64,000 nucleotides of DNA from Balanoglossus misakiensis. Its lineage: Eukaryota; Hemichordata. Below, piece after piece: positions 11,901-26,900 of the stretch (positions are counted from its first letter, which is position 1; the number at the start of each line of letters is the position of its first letter). Made by a program: the position numbers and the translations under genes. The DNA is taken from assembly GCA_040954595.2 (NCBI GenBank), contig CM082591.2, forward strand, positions 9,548,001 to 9,612,000. Reading direction: 5' to 3'. The notes beneath the pieces were generated by a model, which worked only from the letters and a program-made list of their open reading frames with translations, ran no database searches and had not been told where the DNA came from.

Positions 11901-14900
11901 TGATAAAATAAAGGCGTCACCTTGCTTGCTTTTGAAATACAAGGCCATGAATTTAGTTGATAATAGAAGAAACCTGCTGACTCAGCATGGTTCACCAATG
12001 GTTTGTCTATGGACAAAAACCTTAAAGAAATTTATCTCAAAATAGAGCATTGTAACCACACAATTTTATTTGACCAATGAATTTATATTTACTAGACTGA
12101 GCTATGTGTAAAATTTCGTGAAAATGACAATAGTAGAAGTTTGTTTTCTAGCAATTATCAATGTAATCCTATGAGAAAAAGACACCTGAGATTAAAAGGT
12201 CATTCCAAAAATTTATCCGGAATTCTGAAATAAGTTCGGAATGTGTTAAATGTGAAAATAGTGACTTGAAGTTATGTTGCAAGTGACTTGTTTATGTCTC
12301 ATTTTGCATGCTGTTCCATTCACATCTGGTTCAAATCCCACCAAACATGCACACTGATAGTCACCATCTCTATTTTCACAGACTTGATTGATTCCACTAG
12401 GTGCCACCAATGTACTACATTCATTGATATCTGAAATGTTATTCATCAAGATATGATCAAAATCCCACAGGTCCACTGGTAAATTCAGACCAACAAGTTT
12501 AGCTGGGAAGCACCAGACCAACAGGAAATTTTCACAAACAAATTTTCGCGAACTATGCAAGAGCCAAAAAAAAAAGACGTTTTTGCGTAAACAACAATTT
12601 TCAGTGATAACAATGCAGTGAAATACGAGAACATGAAAATTAATCGTCTCATAACAGTTTCTGCTTTTGATATCGCAAAAAAATTCTTTGTCGCGAAAAT
12701 TTCCCGTTTTACAGTAATCAATGAAAAATAAAATTAGAAAAAATCATGAAATTTCTGACAGCCATAGATTTGCATGGCATGAACTGTATGTCCTATCAGC
12801 ATGTAGTTTAGGTGACATTTATGATAAATAGTCAAATTACTGGAGTAATCGATTACGGTACCTCATAAGCAGACAACCACATGAAGACCAATCTTGATGT
12901 GAACTTACCAATGCATGATGGTATTGCACTATTCCACTGTAAATCAGATTGACAAGTCAGGTAATCAGCACCATTTAATTCATAGCCAGCATCACAATAG
13001 AATGTGATGTTACTGCCCATATAATATGGTCCACTATCAGGGACAGCTTGTAGATGTGGGTCTGTTATGAGTATATCACTGCAGTTCAATCCTGCAAGTA
13101 AACAAAAAATAAAACACTATGTGGATGCAGACTTGATTGTGGTATATGTATTGGGTATCTGTATTCTGTCACAACTTTAACATTTTCACCCCAAGTTCCC
13201 ACTATAAAAGTCCAGATACCATTGACTCCTTTTTTTCTATTATCGACTAAATTCATGACTCTGTATTTCAAAAACAAGCGTGGTGACCCCTATATTTTAT
13301 CACAAATTTTCATTATACATACATAGGATAATCCAAAAATTAACAATTAAAAGAAATGACCATATTTTCAATTTTACTGAATGTACATCCTTAAATGACT
13401 TACGTTGACAGTATCCTGGATCTCCAATCCAAGATCCATCTTCACCACATGTAGAGACAGTGTAGCCAGTCAGACTGTAGCCAGATGGACATGAGTAAGC
13501 AATGGTTGTTCCAAAAATCAATGAATCCCCATTAACAATTTGATAAGTAGTTGTCTACATTCGGTGGTGGACACTCACGAGCTGTTTGGATAAGATGAAC
13601 AGATAACATTACAAGTGTGTTAATACTAGGAAAATGGTTTAAAGGGACATAACATGTAGCAGTAACTCTCACAATCCTGCATATTTTCAAGTTACCAGTG
13701 TCTGGTTTAACATTCAGAGTGTAATGTCCCAATTAGACACCCATGTGGAATGTAGCAACCAGCACAAAGTGCCCCATCATAACGCTATGGAGAGAATTTC
13801 AACTTGAGTCAGTGATTTTTATGAAAACATGACAGTGAACACCCTGTGTTATACTTTGTTTTCAAAACGACTCATCACACACTTTAAAGCCTCTAGAGCT
13901 GCCAAATTTCACATTTTTTTTCTTTTCCACAGTAAAACCTTTCAAATCTATGGTGATGCATACCACGATAGCTAGCTGCATACTGTTTGTATGGAGGCTG
14001 ATTTTAATAAAATGGGTACGGCACCTGTTTAATACATTGCACGTTTAAATTGCAACATACAGCCACAATCAGGCATTGATGACATGTTCCTGTATCCCTA
14101 TCAGTAAGCTTAATTATTTCAATGTACCAATCTACGTCGGAAAATAAAATCTGAAAATAAACGCAAAAAGTGGCAGCTCTAGAGGCTTTAAAGCATTGAA
14201 AGGTTCAGAGGACTAACATTTTTCTGAAAATCCGTCTCCTAAGTGTGCACTACAATGGCAGTTTAATTGTTTTCAAAAATATCAACTTACGCTCGCATTG
14301 GGGCACAAGTGGACCCCAGACACCATCTGCTTGGCATTCCAATGAAGTCACATTATTTATAAACTGATAGCCTTCAATGCATTGATAATAAGCAATGCCA
14401 CCATACACTGTACTGGTAACATTGGTAAGAATTCCATTGCTGCACTCAGGGGGTCAACCACATGTTATTCCTAAAAAATAAACAACAAATTAGTGTCATT
14501 CAAGTTGTTGCTAACAATAGATTCAAGAGACAAATTAAGTCTCTCTCATCACTGCACTTTTTTCATTAATTATCTTGGATACAAGACACCAGGCTAGGCA
14601 TATTTGCATAGCTGGTACGACTTATACACGGCGAAAATGTTTTTTTTTTCCTGAAAGAGTGACCTCAAAGCTACAAAATTATGTAGATATCAGCTAGACC
14701 GGACATCCCCTTTAACTACGGGATAACCGTCCGAGCATTGGAATGAGACAGTGACATCATAGCTTCTATCATCTGTACTGGTCACCACGCCCTCACCAAT
14801 CACAATTTCGGGACAGTCTGTCAGAACAAGGATCACAATGATAAGAATGCATGCAGACAAATACTTAAACTCATAAATGTCAGTTGTTTTAAAGTGAACG

Positions 14901-17900
14901 GGTCGTCGCAACGCGTTTGTTTATAAACATTACAATTCATCCACAAATCCCTCAAATAAGATAATTCTTAGAATGAACGAAGCAGCTGACAGTATCCTAG
15001 ACTGGCCATGACAGCAACTGAAGATCCTAGTAGGTCGTGGCTGTCTAATTTCAGGGATTTGTGGATGAATTGCAATGTTTATAAACAAACAAACGCAGTG
15101 CGACGACCCCATCACTTTATTGAGTGTGATACAAGAGTGTTGCCATTCCTGTCAATGGTCCAAAAATGCATTGCAATTGTAAAAAATTACTGTTTCTGTT
15201 TTTCCAGCTCTTTGAAGTTTCGTAAAAATTCAAAAACCTTTGCACCTTTCACTTAATGACTCTAAATCACAAGGAATAAAGGGAGAGTGTGTTTCTAAGA
15301 ATTCTGTAACAACTTTTTCTGTAATGTTAGTAAGTTACTGTAAAACACTTTATTTTTGCGAGCAAAAGATTTTCGCGAAATACGCGAGAGCCAAAATAGT
15401 GTGAAAATAAAAAGTCGCGTAATTTTTTTGAAGATAAAGATGCAATGAATGAAATAAGAGAACGCGAAAATTAATACTGGCGAAACAGTGGCCTCTCAAG
15501 ATGTCGCGAAAATTTCAACTCGTGAAAATGAAGTGTTTTACAGTATGTGTACCTGGTGAAAATGAATCCCTGAATCCTTTAGCTGGTCGTGTTCTACTAC
15601 TCCTGAACACAACCGAAAAGTGTCCAATGTCTGTACGGCAATCGGGTGGTGGCACTGTGCCATCAATGACTCCATCAGAATTGCCACTCCATCGACCAAT
15701 AATGACATCATCATCACTCTCAGTACCATTGTATACCTTCAGAAACAAAGACAAATTAAGCATACATTGTAAATACCGTAAAACGGGAAATCTTCACAAC
15801 AGGAAATTTTCGCGATATCAAAGGTGGCTACAGTTACGCGACAATTAATTTTCACATTGCCATATTTTACTGCATTGTTATCTCTGAAGCATTTTAAGCG
15901 ACTTTTTATTTTCATATTTTTTGGCTCTCACGTAGTTTACGAAAATTTATCGTTCACGAAAATTTTTAAGTATTCAATCCTTGTTGCATTTCCTGCTGTA
16001 ACAGCTACTCAACATACTGTAAAATGGGAAATGTTCGCAAACAATAAATTTTCGCGATCTACGTGAGAGCCATCAAAACATGAAAATAAATAGTTGCGTA
16101 AAAATGTTTTTCGGAGATAATGATGCAGTGAAATACAAGAACGTGAAAAGTTATTGTTGCATAACACTTGCCTCTTTTGATATCGCGAAAATTTCATGTT
16201 GCAAAAGTATCCCGTTTTACAGTATATATGTGATTAATTAAATTTCCAAATTGTGTTCCAAAGTTGTATAGTTTCAAGTAATGTCTGCCAAAATTGTCAA
16301 ACTAAAATCACTGCAAAATAATATGACAATTTTTTTAATATGACAAATATTTTTAACATGGCTGACTCATGATCATATCTGATACTCACAATGATGTAAT
16401 CAACATCTGTGTTCCTCTCTAATCCAAAGTTCTCATCAAAGATAAGAGTTAATGGTCTTCCAGTTGGTTCCTTGATTAACCAGCTACACATAACATCATC
16501 AGGGTAAGTGCTACCATCATACCCTGGTGACTGAATCGTGCCAAAACTACGCAGAATTTCAATTCCCTGGCAACCTTTAAAGAAACAAGTGACCTTTCGG
16601 TCAAAAGAGCTCTGCTGACTTTAACAGTGAAACATATAGCTGGGCAATGATATGAATACCCTAGGTTTTAATCATAACAATTGTATTCTATTAAACAAAA
16701 CCAAACATAGACATCACACATATTTAATATCCACATTCAGCTTGATTCATTGTGCTAAAGAAACATAAAATGTATTCCTAAAGAACAACATCAAAAGGAA
16801 GTACCAAGGTTCTAATTTGCATATTCATGACCCAATCAAAATTCCAATAAAACAAAATCAGGTAGGGGCACCATAACACACATTCTACCAAATTTCAGCT
16901 CCATTGTACATGTATTTAGGGAGAAGATTTTTTTTACCAAAAATTCTATTTTTAGATCTAATTTGCATATTTATGACCCCATCATATCCAAATTAACAAA
17001 ATCAGGTAGGGGCACCATAACACACATTCCTACTAAATTTCAGCTCCATCGTACATGTAGTTAGGGAGAAGAAGATTTTTGACCAAAAATTATATTTTTA
17101 GATCTAATTTGCATATTTATGACCCCATCAAATCCAAATTAACAAAATCAGGTAGGGACACTGTAACACACATTCCTACTAAATTTCAGCTCCATCGTAC
17201 ATATAGTTAGGGAGAAGAAAATTTTTGACCAAAAAATCTATTTTTAGATCTAATTTGCATATTTATGACCCCATCAAATCCAAATTTACAAAATCGGGTA
17301 GGGGCACCATAACACACATTCCACCCAAATTTCAGCTAAATATGCAATGTCGTTTTAAAGAAGAAGATTGAAATACCAAAAGTTGACGGACGACGGACGC
17401 CGGACGCCGGACGGACACTTATCAACCTACTGCTACAGCTCGGCTGACACAAGTGACAGCCGAGCTAAAAATACCAAACAAGGAATAATGAATTCAATCC
17501 ACAGGTTTGGTGTAATCCTGGCTGCCTTTTATTTCGTGCTAGGGGATCAAATCACATAATAATTGCCTTCTGGATAAAAAGTCGTAAGCGACAGAAGAAG
17601 TGACTGTTAACTGTATATGAATTCCTTAGGTGAAACATTTCTGTCGTTATACATGTAGTTATCAAATTAAACTCATTAAACTTTTTTCACATTTTGTTAT
17701 TTTTTTTGTTAAAAAGTTCCATAATGACCCAGTATCAGATTAGCTTATATTATAAACTTCCAGAAAGAATGGCAAAAGAAGATAGATCTGTGATCCTTAC
17801 AATTCTAACTGGGTTGAACTTCTTTGGGAAGGATTTTAAGTGATTTAAAGGGACAAAGTTTCTCTCTCTCGCTGCCCTTTTCCCATTAACTATGTTTGAT

Positions 17901-20900
17901 ACAAGACACTGTTTATGTTATTCTACATGTGGATATATAGTGAATCAACATTCAACCACGCACAACTTCCATCCCGTTTGTAGGATATGAGAGTAAAAAT
18001 ATTGCCAAAATGAATAAACGGTAGAGACCAATTATTCATTTTGGCGAGTTTTTTCACTCTTGTGTCTACAAGTGGGATGGAAGTTGTGTGTGGTCAAACG
18101 TTGATTCAATATATATCCACATGTAGAATAACATAAACGCTGTATTGTATCATCATAATTCCTCGAAAAAGGGTAGCGAGAGAGAGTCTTTGTCCCTTTA
18201 AAACATTGTTCTCTTGTATCATGAATCCTTGATTGCCTCTTCATTCAAGCAACATCTTGATCAATTTGAATGCGTTACCTACCTGCCCAGTAATGTGCAT
18301 GAAAACCTCTCATTGTAACTGCATCATCACTCTTAAAGTCAACTCTCATCATACTTTTGGAAGATATGATGACATTGGGTAACTCCATCCCAGAAAATAA
18401 AGCAAGTCTGAGGGCAGGATTCAGTTCAGCGCCATCGTATACAGACACTTGATCAGCCCCATCTTCTGTTGCAAAGGAGATAAACTGAAAATATATAAAA
18501 AATAGCATCAAAGACACTGTGCTGCCATTTGATATGTACATTTAAATGTGACATACCGTACAATCATAGTGATCACAATTTCCTACACAAAACCATTAAG
18601 GGGCAAATTCTCTCTCTCTCGCTGCCCCTTTTCCATTAATTATCGTTTGATTATCGTTTATGTTATTCTACATGTGGATATATAGTGAATCAACATTCCA
18701 TCCCGCTTCATTTTGGGCGAGATTTTTACTCTCATATCGTAAAATGGGATGGAAGGTGTGTGTGGTCGAATGTTGATTCACTATATATCATCATGTAGAA
18801 TAACATAAACGGTGTCTTGTATCAAACATAATTAATGGGAAAAGGGCAGCGAGAGAGAGAGACTTTGTCCCTATAAGGACACCTTTAGCATTGATGAGGT
18901 AATATAAGAATAAATCTGATGAAGAATATTTTCACATCCCAATAAACCAAAATCCGAAACAACTGGAAGAGCAGCTTCTGACATAAGTGGACTTTTGGAC
19001 CAAAAATGTCTAAAACTACCCACCCCCCTCCTCCCCAGTATTGATATTTGACACATGTTTATGTACACCATAATAAAAATACTTTAAGAAAATCGGAAAA
19101 GTGGCTACTGAGAATTGACCAGAAATGACAAAAATAAAATGTATTTTTAAAAATATAATTACTAATTTTTGTCATGCTGTAAAACAACTCGCACGATTAA
19201 TTGCATCTGAATCCACTAATAACATGAAATGAGTTGTGAAAAAGAGTACAAATATGAGTTCATCTACATGTACATGTAGTCTTCTATTTACCTGTAAAGT
19301 GACAACAAATTCTGTTGTGAATGATGCCAGCTGCCAGTTACAATCTTCATTGTTGAGATAATTCTTGCCTTCAAAATATTCTGTACTGCTGAGATTCTGT
19401 TTATATGACTGTGCTATGAAATTCCCACCACACAAAGAATACACTGAAAGAAAGAAGAAGTCATCTTAACAGAAACACTTCACAAACAGGACATCAGCAA
19501 GATCACAGTCGAGGTAGGGCTAATATTGCCTACATGTGCAATCTATAATGTTATACCAGGTTCACGTAGGGTAAAATTCGAAAAGTTTCAGAGACACTAT
19601 TTGCCTAAGGTAAACACAGAGCATTAATGCTTTTAGTTGCCTTGTGTCCACACATGCAAAGTTTATGTGTAGTAAGCGAAAATTTATCGTTTGCGAAAAT
19701 TTCCAGTTTTACATTATGTATAAAACTTGGTATTACCTGCTTGCCAAGATGCTTCAAAGCCAGTAGCAGTATGCGAACTATCTGAGAGAAATTTCACCAA
19801 CATTGCATTACCACTGCTAATAACTTCATCAGGCTGGTCCGGTCCACTGTATGTAGCAAGAACTTTGGATGGGTCAAACACAGACCCATCGACAATGACA
19901 ACAGTATCATGATAAAGTTCAGTGTCAACATGTAGAAACTGAAAAGAATAAAAAAAATGTCACAACACACATTATAAATAGTGAGCTGTCTCAAGCCAAT
20001 ATACATGAAAATAAACACAGTTTCAAGACTTAAGCCCCATTAGCTGTAACTTTTTGGATTTTCAGTATTTCTATTTTGTGTATCAATTATAGTTTCTTGT
20101 TCAGCTACGCAGCGCAGAGTTAAATCCATAGTCTTAACTTCTCAACGAAACCTATGAGGGCACAATCGGCATTGTTGTTGTTTGGAAACATTCGTAAATA
20201 ATAACAACAGTCAGTACACATACACATGACTCGTTGACAAGCAGAGAGCTGGGTGTGATGGGTTACTCATGAGGAGAGGAACAAGAAAAAGTGTTTCATA
20301 CACAAAACAAAATTACTGATAAACTAGCCTGAAGTTATAGATAATGGCCCTTTAATTCAAAAGTTTACCAAAAATCATGTTTGTTATAAGGAAGAAAAAA
20401 ATCAAATTATTTTTTTTTAGTTGAAATGAATTTAAATCTAATACAGGTGTCTGTTTTTTTTAAAAGTGTTTGTATGTCGAATGGATGGGAAAAGGTGTTT
20501 TGTATAGGCAGGTTTCCAGATTAGACAGAGTTAGTGGTTTATGCAAGTTTTACTGTACCTCAATTTTTATTCTGGATGTTGCAGGTCCCTGGATTGTCCA
20601 AATACATTCTTGCAGAATGTAATAATTATCATCTGGGTATCCAGTGCTGTGAAAGGTCCCCGATTCACCAGTTTCCAAACCACCACATGTTCCTGAATAT
20701 CATTAAAATAAAAAGAAAGAGTATGTTTGTGTGATGAATGGTCATAAAGATTCAGCTCATCAAGTTGACGAAATTTCATTGATGATAAAATTAGTTCACC
20801 AACAGTGAGTATCCAATGTACATGTATAAAACAAAGTTTGTATTAGTATAAATCAAATGTAAAAATTTTGAAAAGACATTTATCACACCCGAAAATTCCA

Positions 20901-23900
20901 AGAACAGCATATTATGATTCTCTAAGCTCAAACTATCAGTGTGACAGATGCCAGATTCTTAAAATACTTGGCCCAGTTTTGTTTCTGATTTATGTTTATG
21001 ACATATTGTAAAACAGGAAATGTTTCATGATATCAAAAGTGGCAACTTTTATGCATATTTCACGGCATTGCTATCTTCGAAAAACATTTTTACACAACTT
21101 GTTTATTTTCTCGTTTTTTTTGGCTCTCGCATAGTTCGCAAAAATGTATCGCTCGCGAAAATTTCCTGTTTACAGTACCAAATTCTTTGAGGATCAGATT
21201 TTCTGCTGACAGTTCAAAAGTAGTCTGTAGTTGCAAAGGAGATGATCATACAAATAAATTACGGTCTAGTAGTTTGAGGTTGGCACATATCAGTTGTCAC
21301 GCATATTTACAAGATTCTTTTGTATAATGACTTAAGGCCAAAAGTACACTATACCACACATTTGGGAAACTTGGTCTCTTGGGCCCACTGTATGTATAAT
21401 GATATTGAGGTGAGTGTAGAGATGATATTGTTTCAGGACACTTGCCAAAAACATACCTGCACATCCAATCTCATCAGAGAAATCACCATCACCACAGTCA
21501 ACTGTACCATCACAAACCCAGTCAGGATTTATACAATTACCATTAGAGCATCGAAAGTCACCTGAACAAATATTATTTAAAAAATAAAGATTACATTTAC
21601 ATTGATGGATATTTTTTAATTTTTGTCATAATACTGATATCATAATATGTACATAGGAAAGGACATGAAAGTTGTTGTATTCAAAACTATAAGCTTTTAA
21701 GTTTATGAACAATATCATATGATCAATATTGTATCTCTGCCAAAAGTAAAACTGCTTGAACAAAAACGCATGAAAAATCGTGTCACATAAATAGTCTAAA
21801 AGAAATTGTTAAGTAAACATAACCATACAATTAATGTGTGGAATTATCTAGCGACAACTGGCCTCAATTTTGAATTTCAAATATAACACCATTCTGCACC
21901 CCAGGAGACATCACATGATCTGATCCCCCTTGTTTAACTTTTAGTGGTGAACTCTTCCAAGTATATCTTGTATTGCTTAGGGGACTCTCTCTCTCTCCCT
22001 CCCTCCCCCCTCCCTCTCTAGCTCTCTCCCTCCCCCTCTCCCTCACTCCCACCCCTCTCCCTCCCTACCACCCCTCTCTAGCTCTCTCTCCCTCGGTACC
22101 CCTCTCTACCCCTCCCTCTCCCTCTAGTTCTCTCTCCCCCCTTCTCCCTCACTTCCACCCTCCCTCCCTCCCTCCCTGTCCCTCTCCAGCTCTCTCTCCC
22201 TCCCCTCTCCCCCCTCTCACTCTCCCCTCCCAGCCTCTCCCTCCCGCTCTTTTGCACACACTCTCTCTTAGTATATATATTGGGAGGTGACTACAGCAGT
22301 GCGAGAAAAGTAAAGACCTGATGCGAGTAAGGGAAGATTCTAGCTGATTTGAATCAGACTTACCCTCAGCACAAGCTGCTACTTCACACATTGACGGACT
22401 GACATCATCACATCTTGCATGATACAATGGGTAATTATTTTCAAAGAGGTTTAACCTCACACATTGCCCAGTGGAGGCATCAGGTTCTGTGTCTGCCCAT
22501 CGACCATCAAAGACACTACCTTTCCTGCCATCTGAATAATCATATTCCATACTGCCATCTGGATTGGGTCCACTAAATCCTATAAAATGGAAATAAAGAA
22601 AGAAGATGCATACAGCAGTGTTTCATCCAGGATGGGGGGGGGGGGGATATGTCCCCCTTTGCAAGAATAGTTGCACTCTTGCAAGGAGGGGAATGAGTGA
22701 CATCGCTGAGTCTGTAAGGGGCACCATTTCCCCCTTGACAAATTTCTAGGGGGGTGCCAACATGCTGACAGTGGGCGAATTCCCTCATCCCTCCATCTGG
22801 ATGAAAAACTGCATACAGAGTCACTTAATAGCAAGATTTTGTGAGGTGATTGAGATGTAAAAAATAGGCTTTTCAATTACCATCTTGAGACAATTATCAT
22901 TCAAGTGTTACTATGCAGTGCTCACTTGTAAACTGTCAAATTCCAAAACCAGTTATTTTTTACACTTGATACACCCACAAATTATTTGGGAACACTGAGA
23001 AACACTGTTAAAAGACACACTCACCAATCCAACCATGGTTCGCTGTTTCATTGGAAGTCTCTTCAATCTGGTTTACAATCTCTGCTCCAGCATAAAGATT
23101 TTCAGAATAACCCTCAATTACTGTCAAGTGCCCACCATAAAATCTGAAAATAAACCAATTTATAACACATCAAACATGTTCCAAACTATTTTCGAAATTC
23201 CAGTCCGAGAATAATACATTTCCTCTTTGAAAACATTTAATATTGGTGAATAAGAGGTTCATAAATGTATAACATAAGATTTTTGTTTGTAAAGTCTATA
23301 ATTTGTGTTACACCTTTCCAATAAGTGTGTGATTTCGGCAGAATTTCTGGGAAAAAAGAATCTGTGAAAAATTCACCTGAATTTTGGGGAGAAAAATATC
23401 TGCTGAACGTTTCCTTTGAATAAAAAAGTTCAGCATAATTTTTTTTAGAGAAAACATGACAATTTCCAGGAAATGGCTGTTGTTGTTTTTTTTTTGGTGT
23501 GAATAAACGTAAAAGACAAATTCTGATACAGTTGCATCAAGGTGATGGAAGAAAATCCCTGATTAACAGGATATTTGGAAAATTTATCCAGAATTCCAAA
23601 ATTAGTTCGAAATGTGACATTGTGTTATCAATGATCTGTGTTGAGCAGTCGAACGATGAACGGGTAGTTGACAATTCCCACGAGCACACCCGTATCTTTC
23701 CTCGGTAGTTGCGCCGGGCCGGTCGGCAATGTCACAGAAAAAGTGGTATGATATGCCAGCTGAGCCGTCGCTAGTCTACAATTCCGAGTCTACAAGGCCG
23801 TCTCTAACTAAAAATTATAATAACTATCGAGGAACGTGACAATTATATCAGCGAATGTGGGGCTGGGGGTTGCTGCAGTTTGCAGCCCCTCCATCTCCCC

Positions 23901-26900
23901 TGGACGATTTTTGTTTTTGCGGGGCTGCAGGTCCCAGCTATTCTAAACCGCACAACGAGCGACCGGGATTTGGGCCCGGAGCGAATTTCTACACTCCAGA
24001 CGTCTCCAGTCCACAATTTCCACAATTTTTTCGCCAAATCGGTCCCGGAACCCATTCAGCGCTTACCTGGCAAAGGATGTCGCGGTATTTGTCGATTTTG
24101 CCTACGTTTTCCCCAGTTATTCAACTTCAATCGGCAAAACCAAAAATCGTCTAGGGGAGATGGAGGGGCTGCAAACTGCAGCAAGGGCTGGGGGCTGCAG
24201 GCAGAATATATGACCAAAGGATACGCGTGAAAAAAAGACAATTACCTACTTTGCTACCGTGGGTCTTTGACTAATTAAAACATGATAACGTGCATCAAAG
24301 CCAGCCGAGGCTTCAGGGGCATAGTATTCCTGAGTTTATACGCGAAGAAACCAAGAAATATTCATGAGTATGTAGACGGAACTTGTCTTTTAGCTCAAAT
24401 TTGACCTGGCTTGAGGTCACTGTGACAGCGCAGCCAGCGGTAGAATTGGGGTAGGCATGAAGAACATTTCTACTACAAAAACTGGATAGGGCGGGGAGGA
24501 TGGGGGGGGGGGGGGCTTTTCAGTTTAGTCACGGTCCTTGGTTTTGGCCTTCGGCTTCACTAGAAAAGCCAAAAAACCACAATGCCGAAGGCCAACTCGT
24601 CGAAGCACCTGGTACGTCTATGGCAGAAGTCAGTATTAACATGTTCTGACTCGGTACACGCGATGCAGTTGCCAAGAGATTCCCAGAGGAATACCATGAT
24701 GATGAACGGCTCGGGCGTCTTCGTGTGCACGAAGACACGATACTAGGCTTCATTGACCCTGTCTCATTCTTTTCTTTTCATGCGCATAAGGACATGAAAA
24801 GTCGACCTAACCTTTTGTTGTATCACTTACTGTGGTTTTATAGGGATGCTGTGAGTGAAAAAGTGGCACATTCGGGTTGTTGCCTTATACTTAATTTTGC
24901 CATTTCTATTGGAGCAGGCTACACCGGGCCCAGGGTCGAACTTAAACCAATTTGCAGCCGTGATGGTCGGACGATGTCCGAAAAACTTTAGGCACGTCAA
25001 GCTTATGCCTTCCTGGGTCGCCCGACAAGAATGAATTTCTATTTTAACGATAGGGCCTATTCCAATCGATACCCGCCGTATCAGTCACGCAATAATAAAC
25101 ACGAAATCCAGATACCCAAAAATGATGTTTCACTAGACACGGGGAGAGTGCTGTTTAGGGACCGTTCAGGTTTTACGGCCGGGGGCCGGCAAAATCCAGG
25201 TGGGGGGGTCACTTACATTTTGAAGTCCAAAAGGGGGGTCATCTGTTTTTTTTAAACGTTTAGGGGGGTGTCACATACTTTTGCCACCGAACATTTGCTT
25301 TTGAGTCCACAAAATTGCAGTTTCGCGCCCTTTATTTTACAAAATTTTCTAATGTGGGAGAGGGACACCCTCTCCCACGCGCAACCCCTTCATTCTCCGC
25401 CACATTTCATTTTGGGCTGGTTTGTCTAGTATACCAGAGCAGACTTCTTGCCACCCCAAACCAACCGATGATTATATTTAACAAAGTAAATACATAAAGG
25501 AGAAAAATAGTTTAAACCATTTCGCATAACTGATAGTTTCGCGCCGCATCTTCTATATACTGGAAGTTTTATAAATGATGTCATCACGAAGATGACGCCA
25601 AATCTTCTAACTTTGAGTGGAGTGGCACAAAGTAAATTGGTCCTCCCAAACATTGAGATAATATGCTTTTGAGTTCATTAAAATGCAACTTTGCGCTACA
25701 TATTTTACAAAATTTTCTTATGTGGGAGGGGGACACCCCCTCCCACACCCACCCCCTACATTCTATGCAACATATCATATCATTTATCCGCTGGTTTGTC
25801 TAGTGACCAGGGCAGACTTATTCCCACCCCACCCCTATGCTTACTTTGAGTGGAGTGGCAAAATCAAAATTCGTCCTCCCTAACATTGAGTTAATTTGCT
25901 TTTGAGTTCATTAAAATGCATTTTGAGCACCGTATTTTACAAAATTTTCTTATGTGGGAGGGGGACATCCCCTCCCACATAAAGGGGACACCCCCTCTCA
26001 CACCCACCCCTCCATACTTCGCGACATTTCATTTAGTCGCTGGTTTGTCTAGTGTAACAGGGCATACTTCTTGCCACCCAACCCCGATGCTTACTTTGAG
26101 TGGAGTGGCAAAAATTAAAATTTGTCCTCCCTAACATTGAGTTAATTTGCTTTTGAGTTCATTAAAATGCATTTTGAGCACTGTATTTTACAGAATTTTC
26201 TTATGTGGGAGGGGGACATCCCCTCCCACGCCCACCCCCGCCACTTTTCTTGTTTTACCAATTCTAGCAACTATCGTATTGAATTATCATTTTATTTTGT
26301 TCATAGGTTTCTTTATTGCAACAATACTATTATACACTACAGACTGAATGTCCTGTTCTACCTGGCGCGCCTGCTCCTGAACGCAGCAAGCCAGGTGGCT
26401 CGCCTGGCTCGCCAGGCCCGGTGAGCGTGCTTGCTGAGCGCGCCAGGCTTGCATTCTGAATATTCATGAGCTACCTGGCTTGCATGGCCGACCAGGTCAC
26501 AGGAAGCGCGCTTGTTTACCTGGCGCACTAGACTTGCTCCAAGTCTATGGGCTTCATTATGTGTAGGGAACGCGTAGACCCACGCTACCCAAAACCACAA
26601 GCTCAGTCCCAAATTCGAAACTCACCTCACTACCAAAAACACGCTCAAGGCAAGCATGCACGCAAAAAGTATTGAAATTATTTATTAAGACAAAAAACCA
26701 TCGAAAACACCTTAACTATTTAGATTTAAAAATCACCAAGCGACTAGTGGACTAGTCTACTGGCGCACCGGTTGCTTACCAGCAAGGAAGCAGGTCGGTT
26801 TGAGCCCCAAACACGTTTGATTGATCCATAGGGTCTATGATATGATGGCATTTCTGGTTTTTCTAGTCTAGTTGCGCAACCTCCAATTCAGATAAAGAAT

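Noticed and set aside
13725-13800. Cys-containing minus-strand peptide [10 protein letters not shown] between two sushi exons
   Set aside because: No acceptor or donor in phase with neighbours, and the adjacent sequence looks like a small inverted repeat.
14454-14456. In-frame TGA as a selenocysteine codon
   Set aside because: The position is not a conserved Cys of the sushi module and the gene has other lesions; ordinary mutation or error is simpler.
22149-22363. Extension of the lectin ORF into Gly/Arg/Glu-rich sequence
   Set aside because: A GTAAGT donor at 22,363 ends the exon in the right phase; the rest is translated CT repeat.
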